From CAVQGZ01 sp964356295 (lineage in GTDB: Bacteria > Actinomycetota > Actinomycetes > Jiangellales > Jiangellaceae), in contig CAYHHE010000007.1 in NCBI GenBank assembly GCA_964356295.1, positions 1-53,097 of the forward strand: 53,097 nucleotides of DNA. Reading direction: 5' to 3'. The stretch's first letter is position 1. Every line of letters begins with the position of its first letter. This document shows positions 31,149 to 39,196 of this stretch, piece by piece. Made by a program: the position numbers and the translations under genes. The notes beneath the pieces are model-generated. The model did no database searches. It was not told the DNA's origin and worked only from the letters and a program-made list of their open reading frames with translations.

Positions 31149-32324
31149 GTGGACTCCCGTCGGATCATGGTGCTCGCGCTCACAGGCCTGCTCGTCGCGG
31201 CCTGCGGGTCCAACGGCGACCCCGTCGTGCTCGACCGCCCCTCCCCCGCCGCCGAGACACCTGCGGTCCCCTCCCCCGCACCCACCGAGACGCCCGCACC
31301 CCCTGCGACCCCGACCCCGTCGCCGCTGCCAGAGCCGACCGGCCCCGGCGAGGTGGTCGTACCGCAGGTCGCCGAGACCATCGCCACCGGGCTGCGCTCG
31401 CCCTGGGGGCTGGCCTTCCTTCCCGACCGGTCAGCGCTGGTGTCCGAGCGCGACACCGCGCGCATCGTCCGGATCGCTGGTGGGCAGGTCAGCGAGGTGG
31501 GCCAGGTGCCCGAGGTGGCTTTCGGTGGCGAGGGCGGGCTGCTGGGCATCGCGGTGGCCGACACCTTCGACTCCGACCGTCTCGTCTACGCCTACCACAC
31601 CGCCCCCGGCGAGAACCGGGTCGTGCGGATGGTCTACGACGGTGCGGGCCTCGGGTCGCCGGAGGTGGTGCTGGACGGCATCCCCGCCTCCGGCATCCAC
31701 AACGGGGGACGACTGGCCTTCGGGCCGGACGGGATGCTCTACGTGACGACCGGAGACGCCCGCGACGCCTCGCTCAGCCCACGCCCGGACTCCCTCGGCG
31801 GCAAGGTGCTGCGCATCACCCCGGACGGCGACGTCCCGCCGGACAACCCCGTCCCGGGCTCGCCGGTGTGGTCGTCGGGGCACCGCAACGTCCAGGGCCT
31901 GGCGTGGGACGACCAGGGCAACCTGTGGGCCAGCGAGTTCGGCAACCAGACGTGGGACGAGCTCAACCTCATCCAGCCCGGAGCGGACTACGGCTGGCCG
32001 ACCGTCGAGGGCGCCGGCGGGCAGGGACAGGGGTTCGTCGACCCCCTCGTGCAGTGGCCGACCAACCAGGCCAGTCCCAGCGGGATCGCCTTCGCCCAGG
32101 GCACGGTGTACCTAGCGGGACTGCGCGGCCAGCGGCTGTGGGCGATCCCCGTCGGTGGAGGGCGGGCCGGGCAGCCGCAGGCGTTCTTCGCCGGCGAGCT
32201 GGGCCGCCTGCGCACGGTGGCAGTCGCACCGGACGGTTCGCTGTGGCTCGTCACGAACAACACCGACGGCCGTGGCTCCCCGAGGGACGGCGACGACCGG
32301 ATCCTGCGCCTCGCGCTGGGGTGA
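31149..32324 (+). CDS. PQQ-dependent soluble sugar dehydrogenase family lipoprotein
   Basis: A 391-residue protein with a lipoprotein signal (SRRIMVLALTGLLVAAC, lipobox VAAC, Cys at 19), a Pro/Thr-rich linker to about residue 62, and a six-bladed beta-propeller of the glucose/sorbosone dehydrogenase (GSDH) family. Characteristic pieces: GLRSPWGLAFLPD, FGGEGGLLGIAV, GIHNGGRLAFGPDGMLYVTTGD (containing the conserved His and Asn), LGGKVLRI, SGHRNVQGLAWD and WASEFGNQTWDELNLI. It should sit on the outer face of the membrane and oxidise a sugar if PQQ is available; some family members have no known activity. GTG 31149 gives the Arg-rich n-region; an internal ATG 31167 would remove it. Confidence 0.88.
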   Translation: MDSRRIMVLALTGLLVAACGSNGDPVVLDRPSPAAETPAVPSPAPTETPAPPATPTPSPLPEPTGPGEVVVPQVAETIATGLRSPWGLAFLPDRSALVSERDTARIVRIAGGQVSEVGQVPEVAFGGEGGLLGIAVADTFDSDRLVYAYHTAPGENRVVRMVYDGAGLGSPEVVLDGIPASGIHNGGRLAFGPDGMLYVTTGDARDASLSPRPDSLGGKVLRITPDGDVPPDNPVPGSPVWSSGHRNVQGLAWDDQGNLWASEFGNQTWDELNLIQPGADYGWPTVEGAGGQGQGFVDPLVQWPTNQASPSGIAFAQGTVYLAGLRGQRLWAIPVGGGRAGQPQAFFAGELGRLRTVAVAPDGSLWLVTNNTDGRGSPRDGDDRILRLALG

Positions 32325-32387
32325 GCCGGTCGGTTCAACCATAAGGAAATCCACCTTTCCCCCGATGCGTCACAGAACGGACAAAAC

Positions 32388-32393
32388 TAGCCT
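32388..32393 (+). promoter_or_regulatory. Candidate -10 hexamer of the TadE/TadG cluster
   Basis: TAGCCT ending 6 bases before ATG 32400, in a locally AT-richer stretch and with no Shine-Dalgarno site, consistent with leaderless transcription of the three-gene cluster. Confidence 0.4.
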
Positions 32394-32399
32394 GAACGC

Positions 32400-32981
32400 A
32401 TGCGGTCGATCATGCCCCGACGACGGGAACGCGGCGCCATTGCCGTCGAAGCCGGTCTGCTGATCGCGTTCGTTCTCGCCCCGTTGCTCCTGGGCATGGT
32501 CGAACTCGCGCTCTTCCTGCGCGACCACGTGGCGGCCACCTCGCTGTCTCGGTCCGGGGCTCGGGTGGCATCTCAGGAGCCGCGACGGGACACGTTCACC
32601 CAGGACGCAGCCGATGCCTTGGAGCGCTCCGCCTCGGCCATCCCCCGCGATGCGATCGACTTCATCTGGATCTACCTCGATCCTGGCACCGGCAGTCCTC
32701 CTGCCACATGCAACACCGACTGCGTCGTCTACCGGTGGGTCGACGGAAGCCCAGGCCGTTTCGCCTATCAGTCGGGCTCCTGGAGTGCGAGCAGCGTCAA
32801 CGCCTGCCAGGGGGACCCGACGGCGCACTCCGTCGGCGTTCTCGTGCAGGCGACGCACACGTGGTTCTTCGGCTTCCTCGGTGCCGACTCAGATGTCAGG
32901 GCGAACACCGTCATGAGGTTCGAGCCCCTCTACCCCGACCACACCGTTCCCGGCGTCGAATCAGGGTGCAAGCAGATATGA
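32400..32981 (+). CDS. TadE-like pilus-assembly protein (first copy)
   Basis: A 193-residue protein with the TadE-like layout: a basic N-terminus (MPRRRERG), the pseudopilin-like segment GAIAVEAGLLIAFVLAPLLLGMVELALF (residues about 11-39) with Glu at +5 of the hydrophobic stretch, then a soluble domain. The soluble part has four cysteines (CNTDC, NAC and a C-terminal GCKQI) that match those of the second TadE-like protein downstream. The ATG has no ribosome site but follows TAGCCT at leaderless spacing. The last four bases overlap the TadG start (ATGA). Other tad genes (ATPase TadA, TadB/C, prepilin peptidase) are absent from the window. Confidence 0.82.
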   Translation: MRSIMPRRRERGAIAVEAGLLIAFVLAPLLLGMVELALFLRDHVAATSLSRSGARVASQEPRRDTFTQDAADALERSASAIPRDAIDFIWIYLDPGTGSPPATCNTDCVVYRWVDGSPGRFAYQSGSWSASSVNACQGDPTAHSVGVLVQATHTWFFGFLGADSDVRANTVMRFEPLYPDHTVPGVESGCKQI

Positions 32982-34816
32982 GACCTATCCGTCAACTCCT
33001 CAAGCCTCGGTCCCGGCGACACCCGCAGAGTCGAGAACGCGGGGCCGTCGCTGTCATCGTGGCGATTCTGGCTGCTGTGCTGCTGGGCTTCGCTGCGTTC
33101 GCCGTGGACATCTCGCGGTGGTACGTGGAGATGCAGCGGCTGCAGAAGACCGTGGACGCCGCGGCACTCGCGGCCGCGCCCTACATGCCGGAGGTGCTCA
33201 CCGGCTCCGACAAGGCCTCGACCGCCGCGCAGGACCTCGTCGCGCGCAATGGCTACGACCCCGCCACCGCGATCATCGAGCAGGGAGGCCGCCCCACCCA
33301 GGTCCGGGTCACTCTCAGCTCGACGGTGGACAACGGGTTCGCCGACGTCTTCAGCGTCATCAACCCGGCGTCCGACTTCGACACCACCACGCTGACGCGC
33401 ACCGCAGTCGCGGACTTCGCCGGGCCGGCTCCGCTGGGCAGCCCGTGCAACGTGCACGGCAACGAGCCCTGGACGAGCGGCTCGTCCCAGGGCAGTGTCC
33501 TGCCCAGCTCGCTGCCGGCGAACTGCTCGACCTACCCCCAGTTCTGGTCCACCATCGTCGGCCCGGAGGTGTACAAGACCCAGGGCGACCGGTTCGCGGC
33601 CCGCAAGTGCGGTGTCGATCCGTACCAGGAGTCCGGATGCCAGACCGCCGGTCGCGGTGGGGCGAACGCCGAGTTCGACCCCCGCGGGTACGCCATCACC
33701 ATCAAGGTCACCGAAGACCTCGCCGGGCCTCTCGACGTGCAGCTGTACGACCCGGCCTACGTCGACACCGGATCGCGCTGCGACCAGCTGCCGGCCGTCA
33801 GCGGCAACACGCTGGGATCGAACACTTACACCACCGACGCCTCCGAACGCTACAAGAACGACCCGAACCCCATCTCGGCCAGCAAGCCGTCCTACTGCAC
33901 CGGTGACAACGACAACAGCGGTCTGCGGTTCGGCAACGAGGTTCCCACGGTGACATCGTTTGGAGTGATCAAGCCGACCGACACCTACAACCCGTTCGAC
34001 CCGAGCGCGAACGAGCCTTCGGACCGCGTCTGCGCCATGCAGTTCCCCGGGTTCAGCAAGTCCGGAGGCGGGAACAACGCGTGGACGTCGACCCAAGCCG
34101 GTGCGGCACCGGGGGGCACCGCCACCGAACAGCTGTCGCAGAACAGCGCGCTGACGCGGCTCTTCCACCAGTGGGTCCCCTTCTGCACGATCCCCGGGCC
34201 GGTAAAGGCAGGCGACTACTACCTACGGGTGCGCACGAACGTCGCGGCCGGCGACGCCCAGGCAGTGTTCACGCAGCAGGGCGACAACGCGTCGGTCGTC
34301 AGCAACGGGTCGAACCGGTTCGCGGTACGGGCGATCCCGTCCAGCAGTGGCGACCGGGGCAAGATCGCGGTGTCGCCGTTCACCCGGATGCCGATCTTCG
34401 CCAACAGCAACGGCAGCCAGGCGACCTTCAACCTCATCCGCGTGCTGCCCGGCAACGCCGGCCAGAGCATCGACTTCTCCTTCTACGACGTCGGCGACGC
34501 CGCGGGGAACGGGACGCTGTCGGTGCTGCCCCCGACGGACTCCACCGTTGCCGCGGCGACGAACTGCACCAAGGAGGGCAAGGAGAACGGGGCGGATCCG
34601 GACTGCTCGATCAGCGGCATCCGCAACTCCGCAGGCTGGAACGGCCAGGCGCAGCGGATGAGAATCCCCATTCCCACCGACTACACCTGCGACTTCGCCA
34701 GCCCGTTCGGGTGCTGGTGGCGGCTCAACGTCAACTTCGGTGCCGGTGTCCAGGTCACCGACCAGACCACATGGACGGCCGTGCTGGACGGTGACCCAGT
34801 GCGGTTGGTGGAGTAG
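32978..34816 (+). CDS. Large TadG-like (Flp pilus-assembly) protein with extended Cys-containing domain
   Basis: A 612-residue protein. The N-terminus (SRERGAVAVIVAILAAVLLGFAAFAVDISRWYVEMQRLQKTVDAAALAAA) is the TadG-like domain with one transmembrane helix and the DAAALAAA helix typical of the family. The remaining 500 or so residues face outward and contain about a dozen scattered cysteines (e.g. ARKCGVDPYQESGC, YTCDFASPFGCWW) and many Asn/Ser/Thr, suggesting a disulfide-stabilised beta-rich surface domain; no known adhesive or enzymatic motif is recognised. The start ATG overlaps the upstream TadE stop. A much longer open frame upstream overlaps that gene and was rejected. Confidence 0.8.
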   Translation: MRPIRQLLKPRSRRHPQSRERGAVAVIVAILAAVLLGFAAFAVDISRWYVEMQRLQKTVDAAALAAAPYMPEVLTGSDKASTAAQDLVARNGYDPATAIIEQGGRPTQVRVTLSSTVDNGFADVFSVINPASDFDTTTLTRTAVADFAGPAPLGSPCNVHGNEPWTSGSSQGSVLPSSLPANCSTYPQFWSTIVGPEVYKTQGDRFAARKCGVDPYQESGCQTAGRGGANAEFDPRGYAITIKVTEDLAGPLDVQLYDPAYVDTGSRCDQLPAVSGNTLGSNTYTTDASERYKNDPNPISASKPSYCTGDNDNSGLRFGNEVPTVTSFGVIKPTDTYNPFDPSANEPSDRVCAMQFPGFSKSGGGNNAWTSTQAGAAPGGTATEQLSQNSALTRLFHQWVPFCTIPGPVKAGDYYLRVRTNVAAGDAQAVFTQQGDNASVVSNGSNRFAVRAIPSSSGDRGKIAVSPFTRMPIFANSNGSQATFNLIRVLPGNAGQSIDFSFYDVGDAAGNGTLSVLPPTDSTVAAATNCTKEGKENGADPDCSISGIRNSAGWNGQAQRMRIPIPTDYTCDFASPFGCWWRLNVNFGAGVQVTDQTTWTAVLDGDPVRLVE

Positions 34817-34818
34817 TG

Positions 34819-35511
34819 ATGACGCGACCCAAGCCCCGCCAGGCCGCCCGCAGCGGATCGCTGCCCAGGGAGCGTGGCGCCGCCGGCGTCGAGTTCGCCC
34901 TGGTCATCTGGCCGGTCCTGCTCCTGATCTTCGGCACGATGGAACTCGCCCTTCTCATGCGCGACTACGTGGGCGTCTCCAACGTCGTCCGTGACGCCTC
35001 ACGCGTCGCGTCGGCCGCTCCCCGGCAGGGAAACGTCCCCGGACACGTCGGCCCCCCGCCTCCGGCCGGCGCGGTCGAGTCGTTCGCCTACGACGCCTCC
35101 CAGGTCCTGGCCTCCACCGGGACGGCCCTCAACGAGCAGGACATCCTCGACATGTGGGTCTACCTGGCCAACCCGAAGGGGTTCCCCGCGCAGTCCGTCG
35201 GCGGGTGGCGGACGGACACCACGGCGAGCTTCACCAGTTGTCCCGCGTCGACCTGCGTGCGGTATGCCTGGGAGGACGACCCTGACGGGGCCGGCCCGCT
35301 CGAGGGATCCTTCGGCTACCGCAGCGGATCCTGGGATCCAGCCTCGATAAACGCCTGCCCCAACGACCCCGACTCGATGGCGGTGGGGGTGTACATGCGA
35401 GTCCAGCACGACGGCCTCGTGGAGTTCCTCGGCATCGACCCCGTGGTGAGCGACCACTCGGTGATCAAGTTCGAGCCACTGCGCCAGGGCTCGGGATCCT
35501 GCAAGCCGTGA
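34819..35511 (+). CDS. TadE-like pilus-assembly protein (second copy)
   Basis: A 230-residue paralogue of the protein at 32400. The N-terminus LPRERGAAGVEFALVIWPVLLLIFGTMELALLMRDYV is the TadE segment. The soluble domain shares with the first copy the order W-x-YL, C-x(3,4)-C, F(A/G)Y(Q/R)SGSW, (V/I)NAC, a GV strand and a final FEPL before a C-terminal Cys-Lys, so the four cysteines are aligned. ATG 34819 was chosen over GTG 34816 because GGAG is then correctly spaced. It begins 2 bases after the TadG stop and ends 18 bases from gatB, convergent. Confidence 0.84.
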   Translation: MTRPKPRQAARSGSLPRERGAAGVEFALVIWPVLLLIFGTMELALLMRDYVGVSNVVRDASRVASAAPRQGNVPGHVGPPPPAGAVESFAYDASQVLASTGTALNEQDILDMWVYLANPKGFPAQSVGGWRTDTTASFTSCPASTCVRYAWEDDPDGAGPLEGSFGYRSGSWDPASINACPNDPDSMAVGVYMRVQHDGLVEFLGIDPVVSDHSVIKFEPLRQGSGSCKP

Positions 35512-35529
35512 CCGCTCTTTGACCGAGCG

Positions 35530-37044
35530 CTACGTCAGGCGGGCGAGCAGCAACTCACGCACCTTGGCGGCGTCGGCCTGGCCGCGCAGGTCCTTCATCA
35601 CCGCACCGATCAGCGCGCCGGCAGCAGCGGTCTTGCCGGAGCGGACCTTCTCGGCCACCTCGGGGTCGGCCGCGATGGCCCGCTCGACGGCGCCGGCGAG
35701 CGCGGAGTCGTCGGAGACGACGCCCAGGCCGCGGGCCGCCACTACCGAGTCGGGCTCGCCCTCACCGGCCATGACCCCCTCGATGACCTGGCGGGCCAGC
35801 TTGTCGGTGAGGGTTCCGGCGTCGACGAGGGCTTGCACCCGGGCGACCTGCGCAGGGGCGATGCTGGCGCCGTCGAGCTCGTGACCGGCCTCGTTGGCGC
35901 GGCGCGCGATCTCGCCCAGCCACCACTTCTTCGCAGACGCCGGCGCCGCCCCGGCGGCCACCGTCTGCTCGACCAGGGCCACGGCGCCGGCGTTGACGAT
36001 GTCGCGCATCTCCAGGTCGGAGAACCCCCAGTCGCCCTGCAGCCGGCGCCGGTGGAGGCTGGGCTGCTCGGGCAGCGTGCCGCGCAGCCGCTCCACCCAC
36101 TCCGCTGACGGCGCCACCGGCACGAGATCCGGCTCGGGGAAGTAGCGGTAGTCCTCGGCCTGCTCCTTGGACCGACCTGAGGTCGTCAGCCCGGTGTCCT
36201 CGTGCCAGTGCCGGGTCTCCTGGACGACCCGTCCGCCCTGCAGGAGCACACCGGCCTGGCGGCGCATCTCGTAGGTCACCGCGCGCTCCACCGAGCGCAG
36301 CGAGTTGACGTTCTTGGTCTCGGTCCGCAGGCCGTACGGCGCGTCCGGGGACTCCCGCAGCGACACGTTGACGTCGCAGCGCAGCGACCCCTGCTCCATG
36401 CGGACGTCGGACACCGCCAGGGCCCGCACCAGGTCCCGCAGCTCGGCCACGTACGCCCGGGCGACGACGGGCGCCAGCGCGCCGGTGCCCTCGATCGGCC
36501 TGGTCACGATCTCGATCAGCGGGATACCCGCCCGGTTGTAGTCGACCAGGGAGTACTCCGCCCCGTGGATCCGGCCGGTGGCCCCGCCGACGTGCATCGT
36601 CTTGCCGGTGTCCTCCTCCATGTGGGCGCGCTCGATGCCCACTCTGACCGACCGTGGCCCGTCCGGGGTGGGCACCTCGAGGTCGAGGTGGCCGTCGACG
36701 GCGATGGGCTCGTCGTACTGGCTGATCTGGAAGTCCTTGGGCATGTCCGGGTAGAAGTAGTTCTTGCGTGAGAAGCGCCCCCACGGCGCGATTCGGCAGC
36801 TCAGCGCCAGCCCGATGCGCACCGCCGCCTCGACCGCGGCCGCGTTGACCACCGGCAGCGAGCCGGGCAGCCCCAGGCAGACCGGGCACACCTGGGTGTT
36901 CGGGTCGGCACCGAAGGCCGTCGGGCAGCCGCAGAACATCTTCGTGGCCGTCGACAGCTCGACGTGCACCTCCAAGCCGAGCACCGGGTCGAACCGGGCG
37001 ACGACGTCCTCGTAGCGGGGCAGCGAGGCTGCCTGCACGCTCAC
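35530..37044 (-). CDS. gatB: Asp-tRNA(Asn)/Glu-tRNA(Gln) amidotransferase subunit B
   Basis: A 504-residue subunit that binds and activates the mischarged tRNA with ATP. Landmarks: FDPVLGLEVHVELSTATKMFCGCPTAFG near residue 18, the zinc pair of VCPVCLGLPGSLPVVN near 53, SRKNYFYPDMPKDFQISQYD near 90, ERAHMEEDTGK near 140 and the C-terminal YqeY-like tail for tRNA binding. GTG 37044 overlaps the stop of the small membrane-protein gene as GTGA. It is last in the gatC-gatA-(small gene)-gatB unit. Confidence 0.96.
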   Translation of the reverse strand: MSVQAASLPRYEDVVARFDPVLGLEVHVELSTATKMFCGCPTAFGADPNTQVCPVCLGLPGSLPVVNAAAVEAAVRIGLALSCRIAPWGRFSRKNYFYPDMPKDFQISQYDEPIAVDGHLDLEVPTPDGPRSVRVGIERAHMEEDTGKTMHVGGATGRIHGAEYSLVDYNRAGIPLIEIVTRPIEGTGALAPVVARAYVAELRDLVRALAVSDVRMEQGSLRCDVNVSLRESPDAPYGLRTETKNVNSLRSVERAVTYEMRRQAGVLLQGGRVVQETRHWHEDTGLTTSGRSKEQAEDYRYFPEPDLVPVAPSAEWVERLRGTLPEQPSLHRRRLQGDWGFSDLEMRDIVNAGAVALVEQTVAAGAAPASAKKWWLGEIARRANEAGHELDGASIAPAQVARVQALVDAGTLTDKLARQVIEGVMAGEGEPDSVVAARGLGVVSDDSALAGAVERAIAADPEVAEKVRSGKTAAAGALIGAVMKDLRGQADAAKVRELLLARLT

Positions 37045-37268
37045 GCCGTCGAGCCCCCGGCCGCCAGGGCCCGCGCGGCACGCTCCTGGCGCAGGTTGCG
37101 GACCAGGATGATCACGCTCAGCGTGACAGCGGCCCCGCGCAGCAGCGCCTCGGTCATCTGCAGCCCGTCATCGTCGTTACCGGCCTCCCGGATCATCCGC
37201 ACCACGCTGTACACCGCGAACGCGGTGGTGGCGACCTGCAGCAGGTCCTGGGTCTGTTCCTTGGTCAC
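37041..37268 (-). CDS. Small membrane protein coupled between gatA and gatB
   Basis: A 75-residue protein of unknown function with two hydrophobic segments (LLQVATTAFAVYSVVRMI at about 9-26 and LLRGAAVTLSVIILVRNL at about 42-59) separated by REAGNDDDGLQ, and a basic C-terminus. GTG 37268 overlaps the gatA stop and its own stop overlaps the gatB start, both as GTGA, so it is translated within the amidotransferase operon with one-to-one coupling on each side. It has no recognised domain. It may anchor or assemble GatCAB at the membrane, or be unrelated. Confidence 0.75.
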   Translation of the reverse strand: MTKEQTQDLLQVATTAFAVYSVVRMIREAGNDDDGLQMTEALLRGAAVTLSVIILVRNLRQERAARALAAGGSTA

Positions 37269-38797
37269 GCCGGTACCTCCAGGTCGGGGACGAGAGCGGT
37301 CAGGGGTCCACCCCAGGACGACGCCAACGCCGCCTCCAGGGCTGCCCCCACACGGTAGAGCCGGTCGTCGGCCAGCGCCGGTGCCATCACGTGGAAGCCG
37401 ACAGGCAGCCCGTCCTCCTCGGCCAGGCCACACGGGAACGAGCCCGCTGCGATGCCGGCGAGGTTGGCGGGGATGGTGCACAGGTCAGCCTTGTACATGG
37501 CCAGCGGGTCGTCCACTCGCTCGCCGATCGGGAAGGCGGTGGTCGGTGTCGTCGGCGAGACCAGCACGTCCACCTGCCCGAACGCCGCGTGGAAGTCGCG
37601 GCTGATCAGCGTGCGCACCTTCTGCGCCTGCCCGTAGTACGCCTCGTAGTAGCCGCTGGACAGGGCGTAGGTGCCGATCATGATGCGGCGCTTCACCTCG
37701 GCGCCGAAGCCCTGCCCTCGGGTCAGTGCCATGACCTCCTCGGCCGAGCGCGACCCGTCGTCACCGACCCGCAGCCCGTAACGCATGCCGTCGAACCGGG
37801 CGAGGTTGGACGAGCACTCGCTGGGCGCGATCAGGTAGTACGCCGGCAGCGCGTAGCCGAACGAGGGGCACGACACCTCGAGCACGTGCGCCCCGAGGCC
37901 AGCCAGGACCTCGACCGCGGCACCGAACCGGGCCTGCACGCCCGCCTGGTACCCCTGTCCGCCGAGCTCGCGAACAACCCCGACCCGCATCCCGCGGAGC
38001 CCGTCGGCGGCCGCGCCCGCCCGCGCGGCGCCCACGACGTCGGGGATCGGCGCGTCGATCGAGGTGGCGTCGCGGGGGTCGTGCCCGGCGATCACGGTGT
38101 GCAGCAGCGCAGCGTCGAGCACCGTCCGTGCCGCCGGGCCGGCCTGGTCGAGGGAGGAGGAGAAGGCGACCAGCCCGTAGCGGCTGACCCCGCCGTAGGT
38201 GGGCTTGACCCCGACGGTTCCGGTCACCGCGGCGGGCTGCCGGATGGAGCCCCCCGTGTCGGTGCCGATGGCCAGCGGCGACTCGAAGGCCGCCAGCGCG
38301 GCGGCCGAACCGCCCCCGGAACCGCCTGGGATTCGGGTGGTGTCCCAGGGGTTGCGGGTGGGCCCGAACGCGGAGTTCTCCGTCGAGCTGCCCATGGCGA
38401 ACTCGTCCATGTTGGTCTTGCCCAGCACCACCAGACCGGCCGCGTGCAGCCGCGACACCACGGTCGCGTCGTAGGGAGGGACCCAACCGGCCAGGATCCG
38501 CGAGCCGCAGGTCGTCGGCATCCCCCGGGTGGTCAGAACGTCCTTGACCGCCACAGGGACGCCGGCGAGCGGGCCGAGCTCCTCGCCGGCCGCGCGGCGC
38601 TGGTCCAGCACCGCGGCCGCCGCAACGGCCCGGTCTGCCTCGACGTGGAGGAACGCGTTCACCCCGCCGTCGACCTCGGCGATGCGTTGCAGGTGCGCCC
38701 GGGCCACCTCGACCGCGCTGACCTCACCACGCTGCATGGCACCCGCCAGGTCGGACGCGGTCAGCCTGATCAGCTCGGACGGGGCCGTCACACTCAT
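37265..38797 (-). CDS. gatA: Glu-tRNA(Gln) amidotransferase subunit A
   Basis: The 510-residue amidase subunit releases ammonia from glutamine for transamidation. The amidase-signature catalytic triad is visible: Lys in GVPVAVKDVLTTRG near 82, the Gly/Ser-rich IPGGSGGGSAAALAA near 155 and the nucleophile region GTDTGGSIRQPA near 180. ATG 38797 overlaps the gatC stop as ATGA; the longer open frame upstream runs through gatC. The stop overlaps the GTG of the small membrane gene. Confidence 0.97.
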   Translation of the reverse strand: MSVTAPSELIRLTASDLAGAMQRGEVSAVEVARAHLQRIAEVDGGVNAFLHVEADRAVAAAAVLDQRRAAGEELGPLAGVPVAVKDVLTTRGMPTTCGSRILAGWVPPYDATVVSRLHAAGLVVLGKTNMDEFAMGSSTENSAFGPTRNPWDTTRIPGGSGGGSAAALAAFESPLAIGTDTGGSIRQPAAVTGTVGVKPTYGGVSRYGLVAFSSSLDQAGPAARTVLDAALLHTVIAGHDPRDATSIDAPIPDVVGAARAGAAADGLRGMRVGVVRELGGQGYQAGVQARFGAAVEVLAGLGAHVLEVSCPSFGYALPAYYLIAPSECSSNLARFDGMRYGLRVGDDGSRSAEEVMALTRGQGFGAEVKRRIMIGTYALSSGYYEAYYGQAQKVRTLISRDFHAAFGQVDVLVSPTTPTTAFPIGERVDDPLAMYKADLCTIPANLAGIAAGSFPCGLAEEDGLPVGFHVMAPALADDRLYRVGAALEAALASSWGGPLTALVPDLEVPA

Positions 38798-39093
38798 GCC
38801 TCCTCCTCGAGGATGCGCGGCACCCGGAAGCGTCCGTCCTCGCGGGACGGGGCGGACGCCAGCGCCTCGTCGACCGGCAGGCACCGGGCGACCTCGTCCG
38901 GGCGGGTGACGTTCGTCAGGGGCAACGGGTGGCTGGTCGGCGGCACGTCGGCCGCCGCGACGTCGGCGACGGCGGCGACCGCGCCGAGGATGACCTCCAG
39001 CTGCCCGGCGAACCGGCGCTGCTCGTCCTCGCTCAGCTGCAGGCGCGCCAGCCGCGCGAGGTGGGCCACCTCGTCGGGAGTGATCGCAGTCAT
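38794..39093 (-). CDS. gatC: Glu-tRNA(Gln) amidotransferase subunit C
   Basis: A 99-residue linker subunit that wraps between GatA and GatB. ITPDEVAHLARLARLQLSEDE at the N-terminus, LEVILGAVAAV and the final FRVPRILEEEA match GatC. It is the first gene of the gatC-gatA-small-gatB unit. Confidence 0.95.
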   Translation of the reverse strand: MTAITPDEVAHLARLARLQLSEDEQRRFAGQLEVILGAVAAVADVAAADVPPTSHPLPLTNVTRPDEVARCLPVDEALASAPSREDGRFRVPRILEEEA

Positions 39094-39196
39094 GGTGTCC
39101 GTTCAGGGATGGTCGGCGGCTGTCCATCCTATGGGGGCGCCGGTGGCGTGACCTGGCTGTCACGTGGCTGACACACAGCGCAGGCAACATGGCACG

